DNA of 64,000 nucleotides from Leptolinea sp. GTDB lineage: Bacteria > Chloroflexota > Anaerolineae > Anaerolineales > Anaerolineaceae. Below are positions 26,825 to 36,075 of the stretch, in pieces. Positions within the stretch are counted from its first letter, which is position 1. Each line of letters begins with the position of its first letter. The position numbers were made by a program, and so were the translations under genes. The notes below the pieces were generated by a model. It did not search any database. It was not told where the DNA came from and saw only the letters and a program-made list of their open reading frames with translations. The stretch covers positions 93,344-157,343 of the forward strand of contig JAAZMZ010000023.1 of the NCBI GenBank assembly GCA_012798535.1, read 5' to 3'.

Positions 26825-28276
26825 TTATTTGTTTCTTCCCAGCGTGTGTAAAAGTACGAAGTTCGGAGGCAGGTTCTTACCGACCGGGAAACCTGAAATC
26901 AGAATAACCTGCTGACCGGCTTTCATCAGAGATGATTCTATGATGGCATTTTCTACCGTCTGGATCATTGATTCAACTGTTGATGCAAATGGCACCAAAA
27001 AGGGTGTGATTCCCCAGTAGAGACCAAGCCGCTGATATGTACGTTTATCCGGAGTAAAAGCCAGTACAGGGACATCAGGTCTCACTTTTGACATGACACG
27101 TGCTGTGTGCCCGCCGCGTGTAAATACGGCGATACAGGTGACATCGGTGTCCTGGGCGAGTTCTTTGGCCGCTCTGGCCAGGGAATATGAATCATCCTGC
27201 AAACTGAGGGGATCAGGAATAGGATGACAGTGTCCCCATTCCGCATTATGAGCTTCTGCTTCCTGGATGATGGCATCCATCATCTTTACCGCATCCACCG
27301 GGTAATCACCACTGGCAGTTTCGCCTGAAAGCATCACTGCGTCTGAGCCATCAAAAATCGCGTTGGCTACATCTGAGGCTTCAGCCCGGGTGGGGCGGGG
27401 ATTATGCATCATCGATTCAAGCATCTGAGTGGCTGTTATCACCTGACGCGACTTTTTCGTTGCAGCTTCAATGATCAGCTTCTGCATAATGGGAACAGTT
27501 TGCGGTGAAGTTTCCACTCCAAGATCACCCCGCGCGACCATAACGCCATCCGAAGCATCCAGAATAGCCTCCAGGTCATCAATGGCTTCCGGTCTTTCGA
27601 GCTTGGCGATTATGCGGGTATCCGTCCGTGCTGGATTGATATCAAAGATAGCTTTTCGAACAATTTTTATATCATTCGCCGAGCGGACAAAGGAAATAGC
27701 CACATAATCGACTTCCTCCTGCAGTCCGAAAGTCAGGTCTTCTTTGTCTTTCTCTGTGAAACCGGGAATTAAGATATCTGCTCCCGGCAGGTTCACACCT
27801 TTGTGAGAGGTCAATCTTCCACCGAGTTTTACCGTCGATTGGACAGAATCGGATTTTATGGCAGTGACCTGTAATTCCAATCGGCCGTCATCCAGCAGAA
27901 TCCGGCTGCCAGAGTGTACAGAACGGGCCAGTTCGGGAACTTCCATCGGAATTACGTGGTCAATTCCCTCTGATAACGCACCTGCTTTGGACGTCAATAA
28001 TACAGATTGCCCGGCAACCAGATCAATTCCTGCATCTGGAAGTAATCCAACTCTCATTTTGGGCCCCTGCAGATCCTGCAAGATGGATATGGGTTTCTTG
28101 ATCTCCTGCGATATCTGGCGAACCATGCCGATCCGGCGATGATGATCTTCGTGGGTGCCATGGGAAAAATTCAACCGAACAACATCAACACCCGCCAGAA
28201 GAAGTTCTTTTAGCTTCTCCAGTGTGTCACAGGCCGGTCCAATAGTAGCTACAATCTTTGCTTTTCGACTGTTCAT
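26825..28276 (-). CDS. pyk: Pyruvate kinase
   Basis: Converts PEP and ADP to pyruvate and ATP, the last step of glycolysis. The 483-aa protein begins KAKIVATIGPACDT, has LNFSHGTHEDH, LQDLQGPKMRVG and the active-site segment IAKLERPEAIDD with VMVARGDLGVE, then the C-terminal allosteric domain. Length is normal. It is the last gene of the fmdB-argF-rocD-CoA-transferase operon, 3 nt after the CoA transferase stop. Confidence 0.96.
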   Translation of the reverse strand: MNSRKAKIVATIGPACDTLEKLKELLLAGVDVVRLNFSHGTHEDHHRRIGMVRQISQEIKKPISILQDLQGPKMRVGLLPDAGIDLVAGQSVLLTSKAGALSEGIDHVIPMEVPELARSVHSGSRILLDDGRLELQVTAIKSDSVQSTVKLGGRLTSHKGVNLPGADILIPGFTEKDKEDLTFGLQEEVDYVAISFVRSANDIKIVRKAIFDINPARTDTRIIAKLERPEAIDDLEAILDASDGVMVARGDLGVETSPQTVPIMQKLIIEAATKKSRQVITATQMLESMMHNPRPTRAEASDVANAIFDGSDAVMLSGETASGDYPVDAVKMMDAIIQEAEAHNAEWGHCHPIPDPLSLQDDSYSLARAAKELAQDTDVTCIAVFTRGGHTARVMSKVRPDVPVLAFTPDKRTYQRLGLYWGITPFLVPFASTVESMIQTVENAIIESSLMKAGQQVILISGFPVGKNLPPNFVLLHTLGRNK

Positions 28277-28279
28277 AGT

Positions 28280-29593
28280 CTATTCGATATAACGTAAGTT
28301 TTTAGCTTCATGGGTTAATTCTTCACGAAAATCGGGGTGGGCGATGGAAATTAATGCCTGGGCACGCTGCCGGAAAGACTTTCCATATAGATCAACCATA
28401 CCATATTCTGTGACAACATAGTGAATATGGTTCCGGGTTGTAACTACACCAGCACCTGGTTTCAGCATGGGAACGATCTTATTGTGGATTTTTCCGCTGG
28501 CATCCATGGAGGTGCTGGGAAGTGCAATAATAGGCATTCCTTCTTCCGCCAGTGAAGACCCATAGATGAAATCAACTTGGCCGCCAGGGCCGCTGTATAT
28601 CTTTGTACCGATAGAATCTGAACAGACTTGTCCGGTGAGATCAATTTCTATCGCGGAATTTATTGCGACCATTTTCCGATTTTTCGCAATGATCAGGGGA
28701 TTATTCACATACTCAGTGCGTTGGATTTCTACCAGTGGGTTGTTGTCACACCAGCGGTGTAACACCCTTGAGCCAAGCAGGAAACCTGTAGTAATCTTGT
28801 CTTTATGCAGAGTTTTTTGGGAGTTGTTTATCACACCTTTTTTAACAAGATCAATCACACCGTCTGAGATCAATTCCGAATGAATTCCCAGATCCTTTTT
28901 ATCGTTAAGATACTTTAAGACTGCATTCGGGATATCACCAATACCGAGCTGCAATGTGGCACCGTCTGTGATCCTCTCTGCAATATACTGGCCGATCTTC
29001 TCCGTCACCGGGTCAGAATCCAGATCGGGCATGGGAATCTCAGCGAGAGGATAATTGACCGGAACGATGGCGGAGAGTTTGCTGATGTGTACCAGAGTAT
29101 CACCCAACATTCGAGGCATTTGTTCGTTTATCTCACCAATCATAATCTTTGCAGATTCGGCCGGACCCTTCGTTAATCCGCTTTCGACTCCATACGTACA
29201 GAAACCCTGCTCATCGGGTGGTGAAAGATGCACAAATGCGACGTCTACCGGCAAAATACCCTTCATGAACAATAAAGGGTATTCCGATAAAAACACCGGA
29301 GTGTAGTCTGCACGGCATTCGTGAATAGCTTTACGGACATTCGCGCTGACAAACAATGAATTTATCCGCAAGTGGCCTGCCATACAGGGATCGACGTACT
29401 CCGAACCGATGATTGTCAATGCCTGACAAACCTCAACATCGTGTAATTCTGGAGCCCGGCGGATAAGTGCAGATAACAACTCACGGGGAACAGAGCAGTT
29501 TGATGTGAGATAAATCCGCTGGCCGGATTGAACAAAGCGAATGGCTTCATCAGCCGAGACTATTCTGTCTGCGTACTCGGTTTTCCAATCCAT
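28280..29593 (-). CDS. Acetyl-CoA hydrolase/transferase family protein, 4-hydroxybutyrate CoA-transferase-like
   Basis: A 437-aa class I CoA-transferase that moves CoA between acyl-CoA and a free acid (acetate, butyrate or 4-hydroxybutyrate). The catalytic Glu is expected in LGIHSELISDG, with GPGGQVDF for the oxyanion/CoA region and LTSNCSVP at the N-terminus. The best description is of the 4-hydroxybutyrate or butyryl-CoA:acetate type. It lies in an amino-acid-utilisation operon next to rocD and argF, so conservation of acyl-CoA energy during fermentation is likely. The exact acid pair is unknown. Confidence 0.88.
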   Translation of the reverse strand: MDWKTEYADRIVSADEAIRFVQSGQRIYLTSNCSVPRELLSALIRRAPELHDVEVCQALTIIGSEYVDPCMAGHLRINSLFVSANVRKAIHECRADYTPVFLSEYPLLFMKGILPVDVAFVHLSPPDEQGFCTYGVESGLTKGPAESAKIMIGEINEQMPRMLGDTLVHISKLSAIVPVNYPLAEIPMPDLDSDPVTEKIGQYIAERITDGATLQLGIGDIPNAVLKYLNDKKDLGIHSELISDGVIDLVKKGVINNSQKTLHKDKITTGFLLGSRVLHRWCDNNPLVEIQRTEYVNNPLIIAKNRKMVAINSAIEIDLTGQVCSDSIGTKIYSGPGGQVDFIYGSSLAEEGMPIIALPSTSMDASGKIHNKIVPMLKPGAGVVTTRNHIHYVVTEYGMVDLYGKSFRQRAQALISIAHPDFREELTHEAKNLRYIE

Positions 29594-29606
29594 ATCCTTA
29601 CCCCGA

Positions 29607-30809
29607 TCAGTTTTCTAACAGGACGCCGCGTATCTTTTCCAATGCCCAGTCTATTGTAGGCCGGTCAATAATCAGCGGAGGAGCAAAGCGGATAATATTT
29701 TCGTGGGTTTCCTTGGCCAGAATTCCCCTGGCTTTGAGCGCTTCGCAGTATTTACGCGCTCCGCCGGCTTCCGGCTTCATTTCCACGCCGATAAGCAGCC
29801 CGCGTCCGCGCACTTCTCGTATCTTTGGACTGTTGATCTCAGCCAGTTGCTCGATAAAATACTCACCCTGAATGGCGGCATTCTCGATCATTTTTTCTTC
29901 GACAAGAACTTTCAATGATTCGCGGGCAACCGCAGCGGCCAGAGGATTACCGCCGAAGGTTGAACCGTGTTCGCCCGGATGGATCAAACCCAGAATGGGT
30001 TTGTCCGCCAGAACAGCAGATACCGGATAAAAACCACCGCCCAGTGCTTTTCCAAGAATGACCAGATCCGCTCTCACATTTTCATGCTGTGTGGCCAATA
30101 ACTTCCCGGTTCTCCCCAAACCCGTCTGTATCTCGTCAGCGATAAAAAGTATATTTTCTCTTGTGCATATATCTCTGACATTTTTCAGGTAGCCAGCCGG
30201 TGGAATGTTTACGCCGGCTTCTCCCTGGATTGGTTCAATCATCACAGCCACCGTATTAGGGGTGATGGCATTTTCCAGGGATTTCGCATCGCCAAAGGGA
30301 ACAGAAATAAAACCGGGAGTGTGCGGTCCAAAATCATCTTTGTACAATGGTTCAGATGAAAAGGAGATGATGGAAATGGTTCTGCCGTGAAAATTTCCTT
30401 CGGCAACGATGATTTCTGCTTTGCCACGCGGAACCTTCTTGGAGACATATCCCCATTTCCTTGCCACTTTCAGGGCTGTTTCAACTGCCTCAGCACCGCT
30501 GTTCATCGGCAAAACCATTTCATACCCGGTCAGATCAGATAATTCCTTATAAAACAGAGCCAGTTGATCGTTTCTAAATGCCCTTGATGTCAGGGTCAAT
30601 TTCCCCGCCTGTTCAATCAATGCTTTCAGTATTCGCGGATGAACATGCCCTTGATTCAATGCTGAATATGAGCTTAGGCAATCCAGATACTTATTTCCAT
30701 CAACATCGAAAACCCAGACACCTTCTCCACGAGTGAGAACAACATCCAACGGATGGTAGTTGTGTGCGCCGATTCTTTCTTCGAGGTCGATGAATTCCTG
30801 GCTTCTCAT
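29607..30809 (-). CDS. rocD: Ornithine aminotransferase (ornithine-oxo-acid transaminase)
   Basis: A class III PLP aminotransferase (400 aa) that converts ornithine and 2-oxoglutarate to glutamate semialdehyde and glutamate. Family features: [34 protein letters not shown] and the PLP lysine in [14 protein letters not shown]. The ornithine specificity is inferred from this set of motifs and from the neighbouring argF. The start follows the argF stop by 8 nt. Acetylornithine aminotransferase is the main alternative, but the length and sequence style favour rocD. Confidence 0.9.
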   Translation of the reverse strand: MRSQEFIDLEERIGAHNYHPLDVVLTRGEGVWVFDVDGNKYLDCLSSYSALNQGHVHPRILKALIEQAGKLTLTSRAFRNDQLALFYKELSDLTGYEMVLPMNSGAEAVETALKVARKWGYVSKKVPRGKAEIIVAEGNFHGRTISIISFSSEPLYKDDFGPHTPGFISVPFGDAKSLENAITPNTVAVMIEPIQGEAGVNIPPAGYLKNVRDICTRENILFIADEIQTGLGRTGKLLATQHENVRADLVILGKALGGGFYPVSAVLADKPILGLIHPGEHGSTFGGNPLAAAVARESLKVLVEEKMIENAAIQGEYFIEQLAEINSPKIREVRGRGLLIGVEMKPEAGGARKYCEALKARGILAKETHENIIRFAPPLIIDRPTIDWALEKIRGVLLEN

Positions 30810-30817
30810 AGTAGTCC

Positions 30818-31741
30818 TTATCGGAATAGACTGACAAGAATGGCTTTTTGGGCATGCATACGATTATGCGCCTGTGGGAAGAGAACAGAATGTGGTCCAT
30901 CGGCCACCTCATCCGTGATCTCCTGTCCACGATGCGCCGGAAGACAGTGCATAACGATTACATTAGGTGAAGCTTCAGCGACCAGTTTTGCATTGACCTG
31001 GTAGGGAGGGAAGACTTTTTTACGTTTTTCGGTTTCTTCCTCCTGTCCCATGCTTGTCCAGGTATCGGTATAGATTACATCCGCGCCTTTGACAGCCTCG
31101 TGCGGATCACGCATCATCCGAATGGATACACCTGATTTGGCGGCAAATGTCTTGCCTTCATTCAAAGCTTTCTCGGAGAGATCATAGCCTTCAGGGGAGG
31201 CAATCGTAAAGTTGGCACCCAATTTTGAGCAGAAATGCAGAAGTGAAACGGCGACATTATTTCCATCACCGATGTAACTCACATTCAGCCCCTTGATGCG
31301 GTTGAACTTCTCGAAGATAGTCAATGCATCAGCCATACCCTGGCAGGGATGATCGTAATCACTGAGACCGTTGATCACCGGAATATCGGCCCATTTGGCC
31401 AGATCAAGCACATGCTGGTGGGCAAAAACCCGTGCCATGATGATATCCACGTAACCTGCCAGCACGCGGGCGACATCTGCTACAGACTCGCGTTGACCTA
31501 GACCAATTTCATTCGGAGAAAGGTAGAGTGCATCGCCGCCAAGATGACGCATGGCCATATCGAAACTGACCCGTGTTCGCAGGCTTGGTTTCTGAAAGAT
31601 CATTCCCAACACCTTGCCCTTTAAGATCGGTTTATTCTCACCCTTTTCGCGTCTTTCTTTTTTCAATTCCACGGCAAGGTCAAGAATACTCTGTAACGCT
31701 TCCGGGGTACTATCCGCGATGGAAATAAAATCTTTCTTCAT
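30818..31741 (-). CDS. argF: Ornithine carbamoyltransferase
   Basis: A 307-aa transcarbamylase. Carbamoyl phosphate is bound by [11 protein letters not shown] (usual STRTR is SLRTR here, a variant seen in part of the family); [10 protein letters not shown] and [13 protein letters not shown] hold the other active-site residues. In arginine synthesis it makes citrulline; in arginine fermentation it runs backwards to give carbamoyl phosphate. Its operon with rocD and pyk leaves both open; no arginine deiminase or carbamate kinase is in the window. Confidence 0.95.
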   Translation of the reverse strand: MKKDFISIADSTPEALQSILDLAVELKKERREKGENKPILKGKVLGMIFQKPSLRTRVSFDMAMRHLGGDALYLSPNEIGLGQRESVADVARVLAGYVDIIMARVFAHQHVLDLAKWADIPVINGLSDYDHPCQGMADALTIFEKFNRIKGLNVSYIGDGNNVAVSLLHFCSKLGANFTIASPEGYDLSEKALNEGKTFAAKSGVSIRMMRDPHEAVKGADVIYTDTWTSMGQEEETEKRKKVFPPYQVNAKLVAEASPNVIVMHCLPAHRGQEITDEVADGPHSVLFPQAHNRMHAQKAILVSLFR

Positions 31742-31762
31742 AGAAATCTCCTTTTCAGTTTA

Positions 31763-31993
31763 TTAATGGTGGCAGGAACCGCAAGATCCACCGCTGCAAC
31801 CGCCACAACCCGAATGTCCGGTGGAAATCGAAGCAGAGTCCCCAGCAGATTTCGCATAGAATTTCGATATCATCCGGTGTGTATTTTCACTCTGGCATGT
31901 TGTGCAAACGGCAGGCTGATCCGCATCAGAAAAACAACGGCGGACTTCAAAAGTCTGCCGGCAATCCAAACACTCAAATTCATAAATAGGCAT
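31763..31993 (-). CDS. FmdB-type zinc ribbon protein
   Basis: A 76-aa protein: an N-terminal FmdB zinc ribbon (MPIYEFECLDC, and CTTC about 20 residues on) and a flexible Ser/Gly/Cys/His-rich tail (HSGCGGCSGGSCGSC). Members are small putative regulatory or metal-binding proteins of unknown function. It heads the operon with argF, rocD, the CoA transferase and pyk, under a consensus promoter. Confidence 0.85.
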   Translation of the reverse strand: MPIYEFECLDCRQTFEVRRCFSDADQPAVCTTCQSENTHRMISKFYAKSAGDSASISTGHSGCGGCSGGSCGSCHH

Positions 31994-32010
31994 ATTTGAC
32001 TCCTTTTTTG

Positions 32011-32039
32011 ATTCTACCGCCCGAGCAGGGTGATGTCAA
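32011..32039 (-). promoter_or_regulatory. Promoter of the fmdB-argF-rocD-CoAT-pyk operon
   Basis: On the minus strand, TTGACA (32039-32034), a 17-bp spacer and TAGAAT (32016-32011), with the fmdB start 18 nt further on behind AAAAGGAGT. One mismatch to consensus. Confidence 0.85.
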
Positions 32040-32047
32040 TTTGACAT
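32033..32047. promoter_or_regulatory. 15-bp palindrome over the divergent -35 region
   Basis: ATGTCAA T TTGACAT, perfect 7-bp arms around one base. It contains the -35 box of the fmdB operon and a second TTGACA (32041-32046) pointing towards phnD, for which no good -10 is found at 17 bp. It may be a regulator site or only two back-to-back -35 hexamers. Confidence 0.45.
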
Positions 32048-32123
32048 ACCAAATACATCAAGACATTACTATACATCCAACGTCTTTGTTCTATTTGTTA
32101 ACATCCTGATAATCATCGTTTGC

Positions 32124-32152
32124 TTGCTCTTAAAAAAGAATCGGACTATTAT
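32124..32152 (+). promoter_or_regulatory. Candidate promoter for phnD
   Basis: TTGCTC (32124-32129), a 17-bp spacer and TATTAT (32147-32152), 34 nt before the phnD start. Moderate match to consensus. Confidence 0.5.
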
Positions 32153-32186
32153 TTTATATATTCCAATTCTTCCAAAGGAGAGAAAT

Positions 32187-33320
32187 ATGCAAAAGAAGAG
32201 TCGTCTTGTTTTTGTTCTCATAGCGCTGCTGACTATAGCTTCTGTTCTATTGACAGCCTGTCAGCCAACCCCTGCGCCAACGGAAGCCCCAAAACCAGCT
32301 GCTGCAGAACCCACAAAAGCACCTGAGCCAACCAAAGCTCCCGAAGCGACAAAAGCCCCGGAAGAACCTGCCGTTGGTACAAAAGATCATCCCATTAAAG
32401 TTCTCTTTGTCCCATCCACTGATGCCAATGTAATTGTCACAGGTGGAAAGATCATGGCAGACGCATTGAAGAAAGCCACCGGCTATGAATTCGAAGTTTC
32501 TGTGCCGACTTCCTATGCCGCCACTATCGAAGAGATGTGTGCGTCTCCTGCAGACACCATGGGATTTATCCCGGGTCTTGGTTATGTTCTGGCCAACAAG
32601 CTGTGTGGCGTTGATGCCGCGTTTAAGGCTGTCCGCTATGGATCATCTGTTTACTGGGCGGAATTCCTTGTAAAACGTGACAGCGAATTCAAGAGCATTA
32701 AGGATCTTGCCGGAAAGAAATGGGGGTATGGTGATGTTGGCTCCACATCCGGTTATCTCGTGCCTCTGGCTATGTTCAAAGACGCCGGAGTTGAACCGGG
32801 CGAAAAGGTAGCCACAGGCGGTCATCCGCAATCTGTAAAAGCCGTATACAACGGAGAAGTTGACTTCGCTACAGTTTTCTACACTCCGCCCTCCGTTCCC
32901 GAAGGTGTGGAAAAATGGAAAGAGGGTGCCGACCCCGATATTCCGGCTGACCTCATCAAAGATTGCAAAGTCACAGAGGATAAAAAAGCCCTGAAATGTG
33001 GTGGTTATAAAGTCAATGATGCCCGTGCTAATATTCGCGAAGAGGCGCCGGATGTTATCGAAAAAGTGAAAATCCTGGCAGTTTCTCCTTCCATTCCGAA
33101 TGACACACTCTCCTTTGGTCCAAAATTCCCGGCTGATGTCCGCGAGAAGATCGCGACTGCCTTAACCGAATTCGCCAAGACAGAAGATTGGAAGAATTCA
33201 ATCGGAAAACAGGACTTCTATGCCTGGGATGGAATTGCCGAGACAAATGACGCGGAATTTGACTTTGTCCGTATCATGGTTGAAGCTGCCGGTATCACAC
33301 TGGAAAGCCTGGGTAAGTAA
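32187..33320 (+). CDS. phnD: Phosphonate/phosphite-type ABC transporter substrate-binding lipoprotein
   Basis: A 377-aa periplasmic-binding lipoprotein. The start is the ATG at 32187 behind AAAGGAGAGAAAT. The signal ends in the lipobox LLTAC. A low-complexity Pro/Ala/Thr/Lys linker (about residues 25-66, repeats of PTKAPE) joins it to the PhnD domain (IKVLFVPSTDANV, YGSSVYWAEFLVKRDS, YGDVGSTSGYLVPL). The ligand could be phosphonate, phosphite, phosphate or another compound; no C-P lyase or phosphite dehydrogenase gene is nearby. It is followed by a strong terminator before phnC. Confidence 0.88.
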   Translation: MQKKSRLVFVLIALLTIASVLLTACQPTPAPTEAPKPAAAEPTKAPEPTKAPEATKAPEEPAVGTKDHPIKVLFVPSTDANVIVTGGKIMADALKKATGYEFEVSVPTSYAATIEEMCASPADTMGFIPGLGYVLANKLCGVDAAFKAVRYGSSVYWAEFLVKRDSEFKSIKDLAGKKWGYGDVGSTSGYLVPLAMFKDAGVEPGEKVATGGHPQSVKAVYNGEVDFATVFYTPPSVPEGVEKWKEGADPDIPADLIKDCKVTEDKKALKCGGYKVNDARANIREEAPDVIEKVKILAVSPSIPNDTLSFGPKFPADVREKIATALTEFAKTEDWKNSIGKQDFYAWDGIAETNDAEFDFVRIMVEAAGITLESLGK

Positions 33321-33335
33321 TCTTTTCAATCAAAG

Positions 33336-33372
33336 ACCGGGGTTCACTTCAAAGTGAACTCCGGTTTTTTTT
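33336..33372 (+). terminator. Terminator between phnD and phnC
   Basis: ACCGG-GGTTCACTT-CAA-AGTGAACT-CCGGTTTTTTTT: a long stem with a 3-nt loop and a run of eight T. It would favour phnD over the downstream phnC-phnE, as often seen for binding proteins. Confidence 0.92.
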
Positions 33373-33437
33373 ATTTGTGAAGGTGCGTGAAGTAGATTAG
33401 AATTGTTTAATTTCTATATATAGGTTATCAAACAACT

Positions 33438-34214
33438 ATGAAAGATCCTCTTCAAAACATTCAGCTTGAAGTCAAGAATCTGACAAAGATTTATGAGGGT
33501 GGTGTTCAAGCCTTGACCGACGTTTCTTTCAATGTGCATAAGGGTGAGTTTCTGGCCGTGATTGGATTAAGCGGATCGGGAAAATCAACCCTGCTGCGTT
33601 GCATCAATCGTCTGGTAGATCCAACCTCGGGTTCAGTTTTATTTTCAGGTATGGATGTGACCAATGCAACCGATGAAGAACTGAGAATAATTAGACGAAA
33701 GATAGGTATGGTTTTCCAGCATTTCAATCTGGTCAGCCGTTCCAGCGTTTTGACCAATGTTCTGGCCGGACGGCTGGGATATGCCAATCCAGCCTGGAGT
33801 CTAATTAATCGCTTCCCTAAAGAAGATATTGATTCAGCCATAAGACAGTTGGAAAGGGTAGGAATCGCGGATAAAGCCAGTTATCGAGCGGATGAGCTTT
33901 CCGGTGGTCAACAGCAGCGCGTCGGAGTGGCACGCGCTTTGATGCAGGACCCGGAGATGATCCTTGCAGACGAACCTGTCGCTTCGCTTGATCCGGTACT
34001 GGCTCACAGCATAATGCAGTATCTGGAAGAGATCAACAAAAAGGATGGTGTCACCGTACTGTGCAGTTTGCACTTTCTTGATCTAGTGCACCGTTATTCG
34101 GACAGGGTAATTGCCCTTAATAACGGACAGATTGTCTTTGATGGTCTTCCATCTGAAATTGATGATGTCAAATTCAAAGAAATCTACGGCAAAGACGCCG
34201 AACGGGTGGGCTGA
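33438..34214 (+). CDS. phnC: Phosphonate-type ABC transporter ATP-binding protein
   Basis: A 258-aa ABC ATPase with Walker A GLSGSGKSTLLR, Q-loop VFQHFNLV, signature LSGGQQQRVGVARAL and Walker B MILADEPVASLDP. The PhnC subfamily is indicated by the sequence around the Q-loop and by its neighbours. The ribosome site is weak (AGG at distance). Its stop is directly followed by the phnE start. Confidence 0.93.
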   Translation: MKDPLQNIQLEVKNLTKIYEGGVQALTDVSFNVHKGEFLAVIGLSGSGKSTLLRCINRLVDPTSGSVLFSGMDVTNATDEELRIIRRKIGMVFQHFNLVSRSSVLTNVLAGRLGYANPAWSLINRFPKEDIDSAIRQLERVGIADKASYRADELSGGQQQRVGVARALMQDPEMILADEPVASLDPVLAHSIMQYLEEINKKDGVTVLCSLHFLDLVHRYSDRVIALNNGQIVFDGLPSEIDDVKFKEIYGKDAERVG

Positions 34215-36041
34215 ATGAAAACTCAATCAAAATCAAAAGCCTCCATCTGGCACTCTCTGGGTATCGGCGCGGCCGTAGTCGTTGCCGTGATCATCTATGC
34301 CTATGGGTTTCAGGTCACAAAAGTGAACCTGGAGGAAACAAAATCAGCCCGCAGGCAGGAACAACTTTTACGGATCATTCGAGCACTGGCAAAACCGGAT
34401 TTAATTGAATACAACAAGGAAGAAGTCAAGTTTGAACTATCGGTACAAGTTCCCTGTAAAAACGGTGTTACTCCTGAAACACCAACTGATAAATCACAGC
34501 CATATCTGGTATTGACTCCGGCCTGTGTGAAACCGGGTGAAGAAGCCACCCTGGAAGGTTTTAATTTACCGGCAAAAACCGGTGGCCCGGTGAAGTTTAT
34601 CCCGTCCAGTAAAGTTGCCTTGGATATTCAGGATATTCAAACAGATGAAACCGGTTATTTTAAAACAGTTGTAAAAATTCCCAATCGCCCGGATGAAGCC
34701 GCTCAAAAAATTGAAACCATCATCCGAAGGCCGGTCGGCTCACCACACCTGACAAAGACGGCCTACGATACATGGGATAAGATCATCGAGACTATCTTTC
34801 TAGCACTTCTGGCTACAACCATCGGTACACTGCTTTCCATTCCCATCAGTTTCTTTGCAGCCCGCAACCTGATGAAGGAAATTGTCTCAAATCTGATCGG
34901 CCTTTCTGCCCAGATCATTGCCATTCCCATTGGTTTCGTCATTGGACAATATGTGGCTGACTGGATGAGTTCTATTGGGGACAGCCTGGCGAAAATCATC
35001 TGGATTGCTTTACCTCTATTGATTGTTGTTCCATTCGTGCAAATCCGCGTGATTAAGTGGGCTATGCCGCAAGAAGAGATAAAGAAGCCGACTATGAAGA
35101 TTCGTGTGACCCGGATGTTGGCAATAGTTACCGCTCTATTAATCACCCTGATCACGATTTCCGTTCTAGCCGGCCTTATGGATACCAGTGGTGTCTTTTT
35201 ACAATCCGCTTTGGGCGGTTTCGGTTTTCTTGGAGCCTTCCTGAAAAACCTGGGTCAAATATTGCGGATGCTGATCTCGATTACATCTGCTTTTATCGCG
35301 GCAGGAGTATTGAGCAGTTACGCCGGAAAGATGGGTGTTAATCTTCAAAAGAAAATGTCACGATCCCAATCTGGAGTAGTGGGTACCATTCTGGCAATGA
35401 TCGCTGGCGCATTCATATTTATCCTGATTGGATCTGCCATTAATTGGATTTACCAGATCCAAAATCCGCTTTACTGGGCGATCCTGCCGGGTATTGCCGG
35501 AGCCGTCGGAGGATTACTTGTCGGTATAGCCACGCGTAAAAAGGACCTCATACCAATTGGCATGGTCGTGTATTATTTAACACGGACAGTGTTAAATGCT
35601 TTGAGATCCATCGAATCGCTCATCATGGTAATCGTGTTTGTCGTATGGGTGGGAATTGGGCCATTTGCCGGGGTGCTAGCGTTATCTCTGCACACAGTGG
35701 CCGCGTTGGCAAAACTATATTCGGAACAGGTGGAGAGTATCCTTTCCGGCCCTGTTGAAGCCATTAAGGCAACGGGAGCCAACTGGATGCAGACCGTGAT
35801 CTACGCAGTCATTCCTCAGATCATCCCTCCCTACATTTCATTCACCATGTACCGCTGGGATATCAATGTGCGTATGTCCACGATCATTGGTTTCGCGGGC
35901 GGCGGTGGAATCGGTTTTCTGCTTATCCAGAATATTAATTTGTTGAACTACCGGGCTGCTTCTGCTCAGATGATCGCCATAGCGCTTGTTGTTGCGTCAA
36001 TGGATTACCTGAGTTCAAAGTTACGCGAAAAAGTAGTCTGA
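34215..36041 (+). CDS. phnE: PhnE-type ABC permease with a large membrane insert and an extracytoplasmic domain
   Basis: A 608-aa permease, more than twice the usual PhnE length. Residues 12-33 form a first membrane segment; 34-186 are outside the membrane, beta-rich, with two Cys that could pair. PhnE homology begins at about 187 (IIETIFLALLATTIGTLLSI) and continues at about 454 (YLTRTVLNALRSIESLIMV) to the end (VGIGPFAGVLAL, EAIKATGANW, FAGGGGIGFLL). Between lies about 230 aa with some six extra membrane segments that ordinary PhnE lacks. Frame and composition are intact, so this is a real domain insertion. It starts directly after phnC. Confidence 0.88.
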   Translation: MKTQSKSKASIWHSLGIGAAVVVAVIIYAYGFQVTKVNLEETKSARRQEQLLRIIRALAKPDLIEYNKEEVKFELSVQVPCKNGVTPETPTDKSQPYLVLTPACVKPGEEATLEGFNLPAKTGGPVKFIPSSKVALDIQDIQTDETGYFKTVVKIPNRPDEAAQKIETIIRRPVGSPHLTKTAYDTWDKIIETIFLALLATTIGTLLSIPISFFAARNLMKEIVSNLIGLSAQIIAIPIGFVIGQYVADWMSSIGDSLAKIIWIALPLLIVVPFVQIRVIKWAMPQEEIKKPTMKIRVTRMLAIVTALLITLITISVLAGLMDTSGVFLQSALGGFGFLGAFLKNLGQILRMLISITSAFIAAGVLSSYAGKMGVNLQKKMSRSQSGVVGTILAMIAGAFIFILIGSAINWIYQIQNPLYWAILPGIAGAVGGLLVGIATRKKDLIPIGMVVYYLTRTVLNALRSIESLIMVIVFVVWVGIGPFAGVLALSLHTVAALAKLYSEQVESILSGPVEAIKATGANWMQTVIYAVIPQIIPPYISFTMYRWDINVRMSTIIGFAGGGGIGFLLIQNINLLNYRAASAQMIAIALVVASMDYLSSKLREKVV

Positions 36042-36075
36042 CCTTCTGAAACCTGGAATGTAAAGGAATTTCTTT

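Noticed and set aside
32250..32390. Tandem DNA repeat in phnD
   Set aside because: The repeated codons encode a Pro/Ala/Lys linker common after lipoprotein signals, not a separate element.
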